A stretch of 64,000 nt of DNA from positions 868,001 to 932,000 of the forward strand of contig NC_005861.2 in assembly GCF_000011565.2 (NCBI RefSeq), written 5' to 3'. The stretch's first letter is position 1, and each line of letters begins with the position of its first letter. The stretch is from Candidatus Protochlamydia amoebophila UWE25. GTDB taxonomy: Bacteria; Chlamydiota; Chlamydiia; Chlamydiales; Parachlamydiaceae. Below, one piece after another: positions 36,315-47,443 of the stretch. The notes beneath the pieces were generated by a model. The model saw only the letters and a list, made by a program, of their open reading frames with translations. It made no database searches and had not been told where the DNA came from. The position numbers and the translations under genes are program-made.

Positions 36315-38921
36315 TTAATTTTTTCCTCCAGCAAACGATTTAAATCGAATTGTGTTTCCTTCCAATTCAAGTTTGATATGGCTATGAGGAGGAATTTTAC
36401 CTTCCAAGATTGCAGTCGATAACTGATTAATAACTTCTTGCTGAATATACCTTTTTAATGGACGTGCTCCAAAATGAGGATCATATCCTTCTTTGGCTAA
36501 GTGTGCCAATGCTTGAGGTGTCCACATTAATTCGACATCTCGATCTTTTAAACGCTTAGCAAGTAAATTCAGTTGAATGACGACAATTTTTTCCATATCA
36601 TGTTCACGTAGAGGAACAAAAGGAAGAATATCGTCTAAGCGGTTAATAAATTCTGGGCGGAAATGTTTTTTGATTACAGGATCTAAGACCAACATAATTT
36701 CGTCTTTAGCAAGGCCTTGTTTGTTTTGCTCCATCTTTTCTAATAAGAGGTCAGATCCAATATTTGATGTCATGATGAAGAGGGCATTTTTACAATTGAC
36801 TACACGCCCTTTACTATCTGTTAAGCGTCCATCATCGAACACCTGAAGTAAAATATTAAATACATCAGGGTGAGCTTTTTCAATCTCATCAAACAGAACA
36901 ACGGCATAAGGCCTTCTTCGCAGCGCCTCTGTTAATTGCCCTCCTTCCTCATACCCAATATACCCGGGAGGGGAGCCAATCAATTTAGAAACCGTGTGTT
37001 TTTCCATGTATTCAGACATGTCTAGCCGAATCAATGCTTCATCTTGGTTAAACAATTGAAAAGCTAACGCTTTAGCAAGCTCTGTTTTGCCAACGCCTGT
37101 CGGACCCAGGAAAAGAAAAACACCCATTGGCCGATTAGGATCACTTAGTCCAGACCTTGAACGACGAATTGCTTCACTCACAGCTGAAACAGCTATTTCT
37201 TGACCAACAACTCTTTTTTCAAGTTCGTTTTCAAGATGTAAGAGACGCTCAGCTTCACCCTCTAACATTTTATGAACGGGGATACCCGTCCATTTAGAAA
37301 CGATTTGAGCAATGAGGGACTCGTCTACTTCTTCCTGCAAAAGTCTATTAGGTTTGTTATTAAGCTGAGTCTGTGCCTCTTCAATCTCTTTTTGTAGTTG
37401 AGGGATCAAATTGTAGCGCAGCTCTGCTACACGGTTATAGTCGGCTTTACGTTCTGCAGCTTCTTCTTCAAAACGCAATTTCTCAAGTTTGTCTTTTTTC
37501 TCTTTTAAAGATTCGATAATTTTTTTCTCTTGATCCCATTGCTCACGTAAAATTTTCAGTTCTTCCTTGATTTGAGCAATGCGCCCTTCTAATTTTTCTA
37601 CTTCATTTTTAGCTAGGGGAGTGCTTTCTCGTTTCATCGCTTCTTGTTCCACAATTAGGCCCGCCAGCTCTCGTTCTTTATTGTCGATGGGAAGAGGGCG
37701 GCTTCCGAGTTGCATACGAATTAAGCTAGCTGATTCGTCGATCAAATCGATTGCTTTGTCGGGCAGACGACGATCTGTAATGTAGCGAGAAGACAATAAC
37801 ACGGCAGCGTGGATCGCAGACTCTGTGATATGCACCCCATGGTAAATTTCATATCTTTCTCTTAAACCTCTCAAAATTGCAATCGAGTCTTCTATAGTTG
37901 GTTCATTAACTAAGACAAGTTGAAAGCGTCTTTCAAGAGCAGCATCCTTTTCAATGTATTTTTGATATTCGTTAAGGGTAGTCGCTCCGATGCAATGTAA
38001 AATACCTCTCGCAAGTGCGGGTTTCAATAAATTGGCGGCATCCATCGCTCCATCTGTCGCGCCAGCTCCAATTAAAGTATGCACTTCATCAATAAAAAGG
38101 ATGATCTGCCCTTCGCTTTTCTCAATGTCTTGTAAAATACCTTTCAGCCTTTCTTCAAATTCTCCTCGGTACTTTGTACCGGCAATTAAACTTCCCATAT
38201 CCAACGCAAGTAGCTGTTTATTTTTTAAAGAATCGGGAATATCTTGCTGGACTATGCGTTGAGCTAATCCTTCAGCAATCGCTGTTTTACCAACTCCCGG
38301 ATCTCCAATAAGCATAGGATTATTTTTGGTTCGTCTACACAAAACTTGCATGGTTCGTCTAATTTCTTCATCTCTTCCAATCACAGGGTCGAGCTTACCT
38401 TGACGAGCCAGATCTGTGAGATTTTTGCAATATTTTTCTAGAGCTTGTAAATTTGATTCGGAGCTAGGAGAGTCCATATGACGATCACCTCGAATTTTTT
38501 TTATTTGTTCTTCCAGCTTTTCTAAAGAGATAGTAGTTTTCTTTTTCCAAGAAGCAAAAGGATCTCCACCATTTTTCCAATAAGAGATTAAAAAATGATC
38601 GCTGCTCGTATAAGTATCTTTCCAGCTTTGAGCGATATTTTGAGCATCGACAATGCGACTTTGTAGGCTTCTGGAAGGATTTGGGGCTTGCCCTCCACCC
38701 GAGTAAGTTGGTAAATGGTGAATATTGTTTTCAGTCTCTTGAAATAATTTTTGCGGATTTGTCCCCAGCCCATTTAAAAGCGAGTAAAAATATCCTTCTT
38801 TATCTTTGAGAAAAGCCCATAGCAGGTGATTTTCAGTAACTTCTGTGTGATTTAAACGTTGTGCTTCTGCAAAAGCGGCTTGAATAGCTTCCGCAACATG
38901 ATCTGTGAAATTTTGATTCAT
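36315..38921 (-). CDS. clpB: ATP-dependent chaperone ClpB
   Basis: ClpB is a disaggregase working with DnaK. The 868 residues have the N-terminal Clp repeat domain (1-150), the first AAA+ domain with [17 protein letters not shown] and LFIDEVHTL, the coiled-coil middle domain (about 410-530, rich in Lys/Glu) that marks ClpB rather than ClpA/C, the second AAA+ domain with [15 protein letters not shown] and [14 protein letters not shown], and the C-terminal domain. It starts at ATG 38921, preceded by GGAG. I see no CIRCE element upstream, so heat regulation is not visible. Confidence 0.97.
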   Translation of the reverse strand: MNQNFTDHVAEAIQAAFAEAQRLNHTEVTENHLLWAFLKDKEGYFYSLLNGLGTNPQKLFQETENNIHHLPTYSGGGQAPNPSRSLQSRIVDAQNIAQSWKDTYTSSDHFLISYWKNGGDPFASWKKKTTISLEKLEEQIKKIRGDRHMDSPSSESNLQALEKYCKNLTDLARQGKLDPVIGRDEEIRRTMQVLCRRTKNNPMLIGDPGVGKTAIAEGLAQRIVQQDIPDSLKNKQLLALDMGSLIAGTKYRGEFEERLKGILQDIEKSEGQIILFIDEVHTLIGAGATDGAMDAANLLKPALARGILHCIGATTLNEYQKYIEKDAALERRFQLVLVNEPTIEDSIAILRGLRERYEIYHGVHITESAIHAAVLLSSRYITDRRLPDKAIDLIDESASLIRMQLGSRPLPIDNKERELAGLIVEQEAMKRESTPLAKNEVEKLEGRIAQIKEELKILREQWDQEKKIIESLKEKKDKLEKLRFEEEAAERKADYNRVAELRYNLIPQLQKEIEEAQTQLNNKPNRLLQEEVDESLIAQIVSKWTGIPVHKMLEGEAERLLHLENELEKRVVGQEIAVSAVSEAIRRSRSGLSDPNRPMGVFLFLGPTGVGKTELAKALAFQLFNQDEALIRLDMSEYMEKHTVSKLIGSPPGYIGYEEGGQLTEALRRRPYAVVLFDEIEKAHPDVFNILLQVFDDGRLTDSKGRVVNCKNALFIMTSNIGSDLLLEKMEQNKQGLAKDEIMLVLDPVIKKHFRPEFINRLDDILPFVPLREHDMEKIVVIQLNLLAKRLKDRDVELMWTPQALAHLAKEGYDPHFGARPLKRYIQQEVINQLSTAILEGKIPPHSHIKLELEGNTIRFKSFAGGKN

Positions 38922-39300
38922 CTTTCACTCCAATGATTAAGAAAAAAGTTTGATCGCAATCTCATTGTCCAAAAACTAAAGCAAGCGAACAATCACTCGC
39001 TCATCTAATCTTTGACTATTAAGTAAATAACTTTACTTAAAAAAAATCCACTCAAATCGCAAAGCCAGTTTTTTTATCGTTTACGAGCTTTCTTTTCTTT
39101 AAAAAAATTGTATCATAAAACAAGCTTAAGCAAGTTATTGTTACTAAGGATTGTTTTATTTTAGAATTCAAAGGCATTAGATAAAATAGACATTAAATTT
39201 ATCGTTGAAATAGAGAGCTTTATTTAGAGATTCAGGTAATTTTACAAAAAAAAGCTCAGCAGTTTTTATCTAGAGGACCACTTACCTAGCAAGTACTTGG
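38922..39300. other. clpB upstream gap, no gene
   Basis: This AT-rich DNA should contain the clpB promoter. I could not select a convincing -35/-10 pair or a CIRCE inverted repeat. Confidence 0.45.
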
Positions 39301-39645
39301 TGACTTTTTATGGAAGACGAGCCATAACCACTGGTCATTTTCCAACTCATCGTTCTCATAGTAAGTAACTCGTGTATTTAAATACTCAGGTAAAACTTTG
39401 TTAATGAAATCTATAAACGCAGCAGCTATGGCATCTTTACATCAAAGATTCTACAAATTCTATTGAGGCACCTTTTCTCAAAAAGCTTTTCTAACAAATT
39501 CCTTTGTTTGTTCATTAATGATTTTAGTTTCATTGTTTTCGCTCCATTGTTTGCCACACTTTAAACAGCAAAAATTTTGCTTTTCCTTTCCTGTATCGCC
39601 TTTCTTCTTTACCAAATCGGATCCTCAGTGTGTACATTTCACTGC
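39301..39645 (-). pseudogene. Decayed IS1-family-like transposase
   Basis: Read on the minus strand, broken frames give KCTH-GSDLVKKKGDTG, KQNFCCLKCGKQWSE (zinc-finger head), then KLFEKRCLNRICRIFDVKMP, then INKVLPEYLN, YYENDELE and QWLWLVFHKKS. This order matches IS1-type InsA/InsB transposases. Several stops, two frame changes and an internal deletion show it is dead. Terminal inverted repeats are not recognisable. Confidence 0.6.
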
Positions 39646-39741
39646 TTTTCTTCACTTGAATTAGGACAATTAATCTATTCAATTAAATTAGTTTATTAAA
39701 ATAGCCTTACTTATTTAGCACTACCTATTTTCATCAAATAC

Positions 39742-42489
39742 TTATTCATTTTGTAATTGAGAAAGCAATAAAGCGTTTATTTTATCCAAGTTTTGTGTAT
39801 TCTTCAAACTCAATTTTTTTACGTTTAAATAATGGGGAGTTTTCCATAAAAGATGAAACTTTCCTTTCTTTACTTTCCGTACACTTAATTCTGCAAAATC
39901 AATCCTATGATTAACAATCAAAAACTTACCATCTGGTGAAAGTTGGATCATTGATTGACCAAAAGGAAGAATGAACTGATCAAGCTTTTTCTTCTGATCT
40001 AAATTCCATAAGCAAAACTTGGATTTATTTTTGGAAAAAACGCTTTCGTTCATCGAACTTACTAGTTTTTCAATAGTCACCATCCAAAGGCCATTCTGGG
40101 ATATAACAAAATCAATTAACTTATTTTTAAACTTAATGGTTTGCTTTCTACGCGTTTTTTTGTTCCATATACCAAGGGTTTGTTTATTCTTTTTAAAATA
40201 GAAGTTCGATTGTTGAAAATAGAACTTCGATTGACCTAACCAGTTAAAATTAGTGGAGGGTAATTCCGTTGACCACTGAATTAGCTCTTGTATTTGTTGA
40301 GTTTCCCAATTAATCTCCCATAAGCTAATTTGTCCTGTTTCAACACTTCTTAAGGCAAGAGTTGTGATGGGAAATAAAGGATCAGAAAAAGTATGTTCAA
40401 TTTTTTCTTTGCTCAAAAGAAAGGGACAAAAAACAGTAGGTTTTTGTTCTGTGGAATCGACGTCTACTAATTGATCGTATTTTTTGAAATCTATTTCAAT
40501 TAATTTAAGTTGGTTTTGATAAATAAAGACGAGGTAACGATTATTTTTTGATAAAAAATAACTTAAAAAAGATCCTGTATATGAAGCCTGTATTTCTTCA
40601 TTTTCAACTTGGGAAATAGTAATTTTGTTTTCGCCATTGCTTTTAGAAGGATACGTTCGAATACAGTATTGAGCATCAGAAGAAAGCTGACAATTCCAAT
40701 TCAAAATTGGTTTAGAAAAATGTATAGGTAAGTTTTTATACCCAAGATTTTTCCCATTAAAAATTTGGTAACTATATAGTTTATTTTCAATAATTTTAAA
40801 AAAGAAGTCTTCTGAGGAATAATGTAAATCATAAGCATAATGCCAAGCAGAGATTGTTTGTTCATTTGTAAAAAAATACATATCGTGAATAGACAGAGGT
40901 AATTCTTTTTTACCCACAAAAGTTTTTAAGGGGGTAATAGAAATTTGTTTGATTTTAGGTCGGAAGATAAATTGACTATTGGAAATAAAACCTAAAATTT
41001 TACTTCCAAGTATATCATTTGAGTTAAATCGTTCTCTAAACTTTAGTTTAAAATTTTTGTCGCGAATGTGAAAAAAGGTTGCATTATGGTTGTAAACTGT
41101 AAAGTAGGCAATTTGTGAGCTATCTGGCAAAAAATGGAGATTTTTTATAGGATGTTCTTCAAAAAACAAAAATTTTTTTTGCTTATTTTTTATATTCCAA
41201 AAATATACTTTGCTTTTAACTTTACTATCAATTTTATCAATTCCAGTAAGGATATTTATAATAAGCTGGTTCTCTTGGGGAGTAAATATCATATTGCTTA
41301 TGAATTTTCCCTTTTCTCCTAATAGCCGCCTTAATGTCTTTTCCTGCTTAATTTCTAAGTCAGGAAGAGAATAAAATTCGATACAGCTTTTCTCTAAAAC
41401 ATATAGGGCAATAATAGAGGTTTTGGGAGCATAGCTACACTCCTGTGCTAAACCTTTTGTTATTTTTTTTCTAACTAGCGTAAGTTGGGGAAGATTTTGT
41501 TCACTAAAGTCTATTTGCCAAAGGCAAATTTCTGTTTTCCCATTAGAAAATTCTTCATCATCTTTTACGGCTACACTAATAAGTGTTTTTTCATCTTGAG
41601 TAAGGGCCAATAACAAAAAAGAGTCATTATCTCCGATAATCGATTGGCTAATCATTTCTAAGGGTGTGATTTTCCATATTTCAATCCTTGCTTTGTGTGG
41701 TGTTTTCCCTCCTTTCCTACTAGTTGCTTTAAAGAGAAATTGACCATTTTGAAAAAACTGGAGAAAATTTTGCTGAGGACTTTCTATTTCCAATAGTTGC
41801 TTTTCAACTTCAAAAGTTTCCAGGTTCCAGACATAGAAATTATTTTGATCAACGGAAGCCAAATGCTTGCCATTAGGAGACACAGCCATAGCGAGTACAT
41901 TTTTTTGATGGTTTAAATAAGGGAGTTGCCCAAACTGGACGTCTTTAAGCTCCGCGCCATCAAGTATAGCGTCCTCCAAGGAGCAAGCGGTAAAATCCGC
42001 TCCTTCTAGATTCGCTCCTGAGAAATTAGCTTTATCCAAAATTGCCCGGGTAAGCCTAACACCAGGGGCTTGAATTCCTCTAAAATCAGAGCCAATAAAA
42101 GAAAAATTGGTTTTTTTTAAAATCATCAAGGCATTTGCAGCTGCGACCTTTATTTTTATGCAATCTTTCGAGAGCCTAATAATTGTTAAAAGAAAGCGCT
42201 GCTCGGCTTTTAATTTTTCAGGGTTTTGCAAATAATGCGTAGCTTCTTGTCTTACCCCAGCCGAACTCTTAAGACTTATATTATAGTTTTCAATAATATC
42301 TACTTTATTAATCAGCTGCTTCCATGTCCTACACACTAGCCTAGCTTGCCCTCGATCTAGCGATTCCAAATATTTGAAGATTTCTAACCCAATTTTTATA
42401 GCTAAAGGAGAAGGAAATAAAGGATTTTGTTCGTTATCTACAAAAATCGTAGAATTTATGTTAGTAACTATGTTACAGGGAAGCAGCAT
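39742..42489 (-). CDS. F-box, pentapeptide-repeat and WD40-like propeller protein (copy 1)
   Basis: This 915-residue protein has an F-box at about 24-61 (FPSPLAIKIGLEIFKYLESL then LVCRTWKQLI), a helical linker, pentapeptide repeats at about 128-188 (ANFSGANLEGADF and similar) and a long C-terminal part with WD40-like blades (LAMAVSPNGKHLASVDQNNF then VWNLETF). F-box proteins recruit targets to SCF ubiquitin ligases in eukaryotes; bacteria have no ubiquitin, so it probably acts in the amoeba as a secreted effector. No signal peptide is seen. TAGGAGAATTATACG before the ATG is conserved in all four copies. Confidence 0.85.
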   Translation of the reverse strand: MLLPCNIVTNINSTIFVDNEQNPLFPSPLAIKIGLEIFKYLESLDRGQARLVCRTWKQLINKVDIIENYNISLKSSAGVRQEATHYLQNPEKLKAEQRFLLTIIRLSKDCIKIKVAAANALMILKKTNFSFIGSDFRGIQAPGVRLTRAILDKANFSGANLEGADFTACSLEDAILDGAELKDVQFGQLPYLNHQKNVLAMAVSPNGKHLASVDQNNFYVWNLETFEVEKQLLEIESPQQNFLQFFQNGQFLFKATSRKGGKTPHKARIEIWKITPLEMISQSIIGDNDSFLLLALTQDEKTLISVAVKDDEEFSNGKTEICLWQIDFSEQNLPQLTLVRKKITKGLAQECSYAPKTSIIALYVLEKSCIEFYSLPDLEIKQEKTLRRLLGEKGKFISNMIFTPQENQLIINILTGIDKIDSKVKSKVYFWNIKNKQKKFLFFEEHPIKNLHFLPDSSQIAYFTVYNHNATFFHIRDKNFKLKFRERFNSNDILGSKILGFISNSQFIFRPKIKQISITPLKTFVGKKELPLSIHDMYFFTNEQTISAWHYAYDLHYSSEDFFFKIIENKLYSYQIFNGKNLGYKNLPIHFSKPILNWNCQLSSDAQYCIRTYPSKSNGENKITISQVENEEIQASYTGSFLSYFLSKNNRYLVFIYQNQLKLIEIDFKKYDQLVDVDSTEQKPTVFCPFLLSKEKIEHTFSDPLFPITTLALRSVETGQISLWEINWETQQIQELIQWSTELPSTNFNWLGQSKFYFQQSNFYFKKNKQTLGIWNKKTRRKQTIKFKNKLIDFVISQNGLWMVTIEKLVSSMNESVFSKNKSKFCLWNLDQKKKLDQFILPFGQSMIQLSPDGKFLIVNHRIDFAELSVRKVKKGKFHLLWKTPHYLNVKKLSLKNTQNLDKINALLLSQLQNE

Positions 42490-43107
42490 CGTATAATTCT
42501 CCTAAAAAGAGGATGAGAAAAAGTTCTATTTAACTATTGTGAGGGTGATAAACTATACCAAAATAAGACAATTCATTTTTTATTTGATTATTCGTATAAT
42601 TTAAAGAATTTCTTGTCAAACATTAACAAGAGTTATCTAGGGAGACGGAATCTAAAAGTTTTATTTAAAATTAATTTTTTATATTTGGAAGGACAAAGCT
42701 CTAATTTATTTATTTTTTCTTTAGTGATACTTATAATTTTTAAGTTAATTACAAAAAAATCTAATGTTTTTAAATTTAATGTATTTCCTTTAGTAGAAAT
42801 TTAGTTATGTTTTTGTTATAAGTATTAGCTTTAAATTCTCATAATTATTATAAAAAATAGATTCAATAAATGAGATTAAAATGCAGTATTTTAATTTCTG
42901 TTAGATAATTTAAAACACGGTGACATTACTTGGATAGATTACATTCGTAATTTGCATACATCGAATGAAAGAAAACCAAGCTTGTTGAAAAGTGTTGAAT
43001 AAAACTATTTCTTGCAAAATAAGCTTTAATAAGAAGAAAGGGCATTCATTCTTTAATTAAATGTTAATCATAGAAAAAGAAACAGGTCTCTAAAGGGGAA
43101 TTAAGTA
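42490..43107. other. Upstream flank of copy 1, with coding relic
   Basis: The flank is duplicated upstream of copy 2 (46892-47443) with about 90 bases more here. 42901-43002 on the plus strand encodes LDNLKHGDITWIDYIRNLHT and SNERKPSLLKSVE to a stop, a coding-like remnant of unknown origin that is broken by TGA in the other copy. Confidence 0.55.
42593..42619 (-). promoter_or_regulatory. Candidate promoter of F-box copy 1
   Basis: On the minus strand TTGACA (42614-42619) and TATACG (42593-42598) lie about 105 bases before the ATG, with a 15-base spacer. The block is conserved upstream of copy 3 and, beyond the insertion sequence, of copy 4; it is missing upstream of copy 2. Confidence 0.35.
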
Positions 43108-43350
43108 ATGATATACTTTATAATTTCCTCTATTGTTTTTAGTGGCGATTGGACAGAAATTTTTAACTGGTATAATTTAGCAATATTCTTAGGAGTAATA
43201 GGAGCGTGTTATATAAAGGCACCTTTTATTAATCAGCACATACTCAAATTTTTAAAAAAATATAACATACAAACTAGTTCAATCATTCAAAAGGATGTTT
43301 TATGGTTAATATTTTCTATTCTTATTGATGCTACGGATAACAACGTTTAG
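43108..43350 (+). CDS. Possible small membrane protein, 80 residues
   Basis: GGGG lies a suitable distance before ATG at 43108. The product has two hydrophobic stretches (MIYFIISSIVF and LAIFLGVIGACYIKAPF) and a hydrophobic end. Its first codons are also found at 47419, where the copy is cut off by the end of F-box copy 3. It may be a real gene or a fragment. Confidence 0.35.
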   Translation: MIYFIISSIVFSGDWTEIFNWYNLAIFLGVIGACYIKAPFINQHILKFLKKYNIQTSSIIQKDVLWLIFSILIDATDNNV

Positions 43351-43651
43351 TTTACCTCTGTCGGCTATTGTCAAAAAAATGGTAACATGTCGATGATCAG
43401 TTAGCTTTGATAATAAGGCTTGAAAAATCGTTGAAAATCTTTGGAAACAAGAAAAAAATCTAATCTAGATACAATGATTGATTTAATGTTAGATTTATAA
43501 AGCGAAATCGGACATTACGTAGGTCAATCAATTTCGATCGAAAATGGATTGAAACAAGTTCAAAATGACATCATCCAAAAAGGCTATAAAATTTTTAAGA
43601 ACCTGATAATTTTCAAAAAAAATCAAAGCAAAACAGAAGAAAAGCAAGAAC
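43351..43651. other. Gap, no gene recognised
   Basis: Short open stretches only. I see nothing to support a gene or RNA. Confidence 0.35.
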
Positions 43652-43837
43652 ATGCTCGTTGAGATACATATTAAGGTTGCTTTTGGTGTTACAATGTCTT
43701 CATGCGGTTTGTTCTTATGTGTCCTTCCAATTCCGCAAGCTAAGTTATGGAGCGGTGAATTAGCTTTCCCAGGTCTTATGATGGCTGTTGACGCAGGACT
43801 TGATTATGCTAAAGAAAAACAAAACAAGAAAAAATAA
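43652..43837 (+). CDS. Possible small hydrophobic protein, 61 residues
   Basis: It has a hydrophobic centre (VAFGVTMSSCGLFLCVLPIP) and a basic tail (YAKEKQNKKK), so it could be a small membrane peptide or a truncated piece. The start has no convincing ribosome-binding site. The family is unknown. Confidence 0.3.
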   Translation: MLVEIHIKVAFGVTMSSCGLFLCVLPIPQAKLWSGELAFPGLMMAVDAGLDYAKEKQNKKK

Positions 43838-44065
43838 GTCCTAAATGTTTATTAGGAAATACGCAAATAAATGTTTTTTTTGATCTTTGCGCACATCCTT
43901 AGTTCAATTTTAAATAAAATTTTGAATAAAAGTTTTAAATTTAATGCAATTTGGATAATTGTATAAAAAAAATTAAAAATCATAATGGATGGAAAGTCTC
44001 TTATTGGGATTTGTTTTTAAGAAAAACAATAATTCAAAAGCTTTCGCATATTCTTAGAAATAATT

Positions 44066-46891
44066 TTAAATATTTTCATCTAAAACTTTCTTATTTTGCA
44101 ATTGAGTAAGCAATAAGGTATTTTTTGCATCTAAATTTTGTGTGTTCTTTAAACTTAATCCCTTTACGTTTAAATATTGGGAAGTTTTCCACAAAAGATG
44201 AAATTTTCCTTTCTTTACTTTTCGTATACTTAATTCTGCAAAATCACTAGTACTGTGATTAACAATCAAAAAATTACCGCGTGTTGACAGTCGGATCATT
44301 GAACGACCAAAAGGAAGAGTGAAATGATCGAGTTTTTTCATTTGTTCTAAATTCCATAAGCGAAACTTGGATTTACCTTCGGAAAGGACGCTATCATGCA
44401 TTGAACTTACTAGTTTTTCAATAGTCATCATCCAAAGGCCATCCTGGGATACAAGAAAATCAATTAACTCATTTTTCAACTTGATGTTTTCCTCACTAAA
44501 TGTCTCTTTATTCCATATAGCAAGAGTTCGATTATTCTTTTGAAAATAGAACTTTGATTTTTGAAAACATAACTTCGGTATACCTAACACGCAAAAATTA
44601 GGAGAAGGTAATTCCGTGGACCACAGAAACAACCCTTGTAATTGTTGAGTTTCCCAATTAATCTCCCATAAGCTGATATTTCCTGTTTCAACACTCCTTA
44701 AGGCAAGAGTTGTAATGGGAAATAAAGGATCAGAAAAAGTATATACAACTTTTTCTTTGCTCAAAAGAAAGAGAGATAAAACAATAAGATTTTGTTCTGT
44801 GGTATCGACGTTTACTAATTGATCGTGTTTTTTAAAATCTATTTTAATTAATTTAAGTTGGTTTTGATAAATAAAGACGATGTAACGATTATCTTTTGAT
44901 AAAAAATAATCTAAAAAAGATCCTGCATATGAAGCCTGTACTTTTTCATTTTCAACTTCAGAAATAGTAATTTTGTTTTTGCCATTGCTTTCAGGAAAAT
45001 ACTTTCGAATACAATATTGAGCATCAAAAGAAAGCTGACAACCCCGCCCCCATGTTAACTCAGAAAAGGATGTTGGTAATTTTTTATACCCAAGTCTTTT
45101 CCCATTAAGGGTTTGATAGGTATAGAGCTTATTTTCAGTATTGCTAAAAAAATTGTTTATTGGAGAACCGCGAACGTCACTATTATAATTCCATAAAAAG
45201 ATTGTTTGCTCATCCGGGGAAAAATACATATCACGAATAGATAGAGGAAGTTCTTTTTTGCCTACAAAAGTTTTTAAAAGAGTAATAGAAATTTGGTTGA
45301 TTTTAGGTCGGAAGATAAATTGGCCATTGGAAATAAAACTTTGAGCTATAATCCTATACCTATAGCTGAAGTTAGAAAACCGTTCACTAAAATTTAATTT
45401 AAAATCTTTGTTACGTATGCAAAAAAAAGTTTCATGTCCTTTGGCTACAAAGTAAGCTATTCGTGAGCTGTCTGGCAAAAATTGGGGGTCTTTTATAGGA
45501 TGTTCTTCAGAAAATAGTTTCTTTTTTTGCTTATTTTTTATATTCCAAGAATATACTTTGCTTTTAATTTTATCTGTTTTGGTAACAATATTTATAATAA
45601 GCTGGTTCTCTTGAGGAGTAAATATCATACTGTTTAGGAATTTTCTCTTTTCTTCTAATGATTTTAATGCCCACTCCTGTTTAATTTCTAAGTTTGGAAG
45701 GGTATAAAGTTTAAGACTGTTAGGGAAAGAAGCATTAAAAGCGATAATAATAGCGATAATAGAGGTCTTGGGAGCATAGCTACACTCCTGTGCTGAACCT
45801 GTTATTGTTTTTGTCTTGACAGGGATAATTTGAGGAAGATTTTGGTCATTAAAGTCTATTTGCCAAAGGCGAATTTCTGTTTTTTTATCAAAATACAATT
45901 CTCCATAAAACCCTTTAACTTTTTTTGTGGTTACAGTAATAAGCGTTTTTCCATCTTGACTAAGGGCCAATAACGAAAAAGAGTCAATATCATCAATAAC
46001 TAATGAATTGGACATTTCTAGGGGTGTGGTTTTCCATATTTCAATTCTTGCTTTTTGGGGCGCCTTTCCTTCTTTCTTACTAGATGCTTTAAAGAAAAAT
46101 TGACCATTTTGAAAAAACTGGAGAAAAGTTTGCTGAGTATTTTCTGTTTCCAGTGGAAGAAACTGGGGAAAAGTTTGAGGACTTTTTATTTCCAAGGGCT
46201 GCTTTTCAACTTCGAAAGTTTCCAGATTCCAGACATAGAAATTATTTTGATCAACGGAAGCCAAAAGGTTGCCATTAGGAGACACAGCCATAGCGAGTAC
46301 ATTGCTTTGATGGTTTAAATAAGGGAGCTGGCCAAATTGGACGTCTTTAAGTTCCGCACCATCGAGAATAGCGTCCTCCAAGGAGCAGTCAGTAAAGTCC
46401 GCCTCTTCTAAATTTGCTCCCAAGAAATTAACCTTATCCAAAATTGTCCGAGCAAGCCTAACACCAGGGGCTTGAATCCCTCTAAAATCAGAGCCAACAA
46501 AAGAAAAATTGGTTTTTTTTAAAATCATCAAGGCATTTGCAGCTGCGACCTTTATTTTTATGCAATCTTTCGAGAGCCTAACAATTGTTAAAAGAAAGCG
46601 TTGCTCTGCTTTTAATTTTTTAGAGTTTCGCAAATAATGAGTAGCTTCCTGTCTTACCTCGGCCGCATTCATAAGTTTTGTATTATACCTTTCAATAATA
46701 TGTATTTTATCGATCAGCTGTTTCCATTTTCTGCACACTAGCTTAGCTTGCTCTCGATCTAGCGATTCCAAATATTTGAATATTTTTAACCCAATTTTTG
46801 TAGCTAAGGGAGAAGGAAATAAGGGATTTTGTTCGCTATCTACAAAAATCTTAGAATTAATATTAGAATCTATGTTAGAGGGAAGCAGCAT
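44066..46891 (-). CDS. F-box, pentapeptide-repeat and WD40-like propeller protein (copy 2)
   Basis: This 941-residue paralog of copy 1 has the same order: F-box (PLATKIGLKIFKYLESLDRE then LVCRKWKQLI), helical linker, pentapeptide repeats (VNFLGANLEEADF) and propeller (LAMAVSPNGNLLASVDQNNF). The N-terminal 190 residues are almost the same as in copy 1, while the propeller has diverged more, with small insertions such as a repeated FPQFLPLE/FLQFF segment. The upstream 90 bases with the promoter candidate are deleted, so expression may differ. Confidence 0.84.
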   Translation of the reverse strand: MLLPSNIDSNINSKIFVDSEQNPLFPSPLATKIGLKIFKYLESLDREQAKLVCRKWKQLIDKIHIIERYNTKLMNAAEVRQEATHYLRNSKKLKAEQRFLLTIVRLSKDCIKIKVAAANALMILKKTNFSFVGSDFRGIQAPGVRLARTILDKVNFLGANLEEADFTDCSLEDAILDGAELKDVQFGQLPYLNHQSNVLAMAVSPNGNLLASVDQNNFYVWNLETFEVEKQPLEIKSPQTFPQFLPLETENTQQTFLQFFQNGQFFFKASSKKEGKAPQKARIEIWKTTPLEMSNSLVIDDIDSFSLLALSQDGKTLITVTTKKVKGFYGELYFDKKTEIRLWQIDFNDQNLPQIIPVKTKTITGSAQECSYAPKTSIIAIIIAFNASFPNSLKLYTLPNLEIKQEWALKSLEEKRKFLNSMIFTPQENQLIINIVTKTDKIKSKVYSWNIKNKQKKKLFSEEHPIKDPQFLPDSSRIAYFVAKGHETFFCIRNKDFKLNFSERFSNFSYRYRIIAQSFISNGQFIFRPKINQISITLLKTFVGKKELPLSIRDMYFSPDEQTIFLWNYNSDVRGSPINNFFSNTENKLYTYQTLNGKRLGYKKLPTSFSELTWGRGCQLSFDAQYCIRKYFPESNGKNKITISEVENEKVQASYAGSFLDYFLSKDNRYIVFIYQNQLKLIKIDFKKHDQLVNVDTTEQNLIVLSLFLLSKEKVVYTFSDPLFPITTLALRSVETGNISLWEINWETQQLQGLFLWSTELPSPNFCVLGIPKLCFQKSKFYFQKNNRTLAIWNKETFSEENIKLKNELIDFLVSQDGLWMMTIEKLVSSMHDSVLSEGKSKFRLWNLEQMKKLDHFTLPFGRSMIRLSTRGNFLIVNHSTSDFAELSIRKVKKGKFHLLWKTSQYLNVKGLSLKNTQNLDAKNTLLLTQLQNKKVLDENI

Positions 46892-47443
46892 CGTATAATT
46901 CTCCTAAAAAGAGGGTGAGGAAGGATTTATTCAACTGTTTGCGTGGTATATAAACTAGACTAAATAAGAGTTTTATTTAAAATTAAATTTTTATATTTGA
47001 AAGGACAAAGTTTTAATTTCTTTATTTTTCTTTAGGGATACTTATAATTTTTAAGTTACTTTCAAAAAAATCTAATGTTTTTAAATTTAATGTATTTTCC
47101 TTAGCAAAAATTTAGTTATATTTTTGTTATCAAGTTTAGTTTTAAATTCCCGTAATTATTATAAAAAAATAGGTTCAATAAAGGAGATTGAAATGCAGTA
47201 TTTTACTTTCTGTTAGATAGTTTAAAACACGATGACACTACTTGAATAGATTAGATTCGTAATTTGCATATATCGAATGAAAGAAAACCAAGCTTGTTGA
47301 AAAGTGTTCAATAAAACTATTTCTTGCAAAATAAGCTTTAATAAGAAGAAAGGGCATTCATTCTTTAACTTAATGCTAACCATAGAAAAAGAAACAGGTC
47401 TCTAAAGGGAATTAACTAATGATATACTTTATGATTTCCTCTA
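46892..47443. other. Upstream flank of copy 2 (duplicated DNA)
   Basis: The sequence matches 42490-43133 base by base, apart from a deletion of roughly 90 bases near 46965 and point changes. The match stops exactly where copy 3 ends (47444), which marks the duplication junction. Confidence 0.75.

Noticed and set aside
43351-43837. RNA gene or toxin-antitoxin pair in the gap between F-box copies 1 and 2
   Set aside because: No stable fold or recognisable toxin family; the short frames are kept only as low-confidence proteins.
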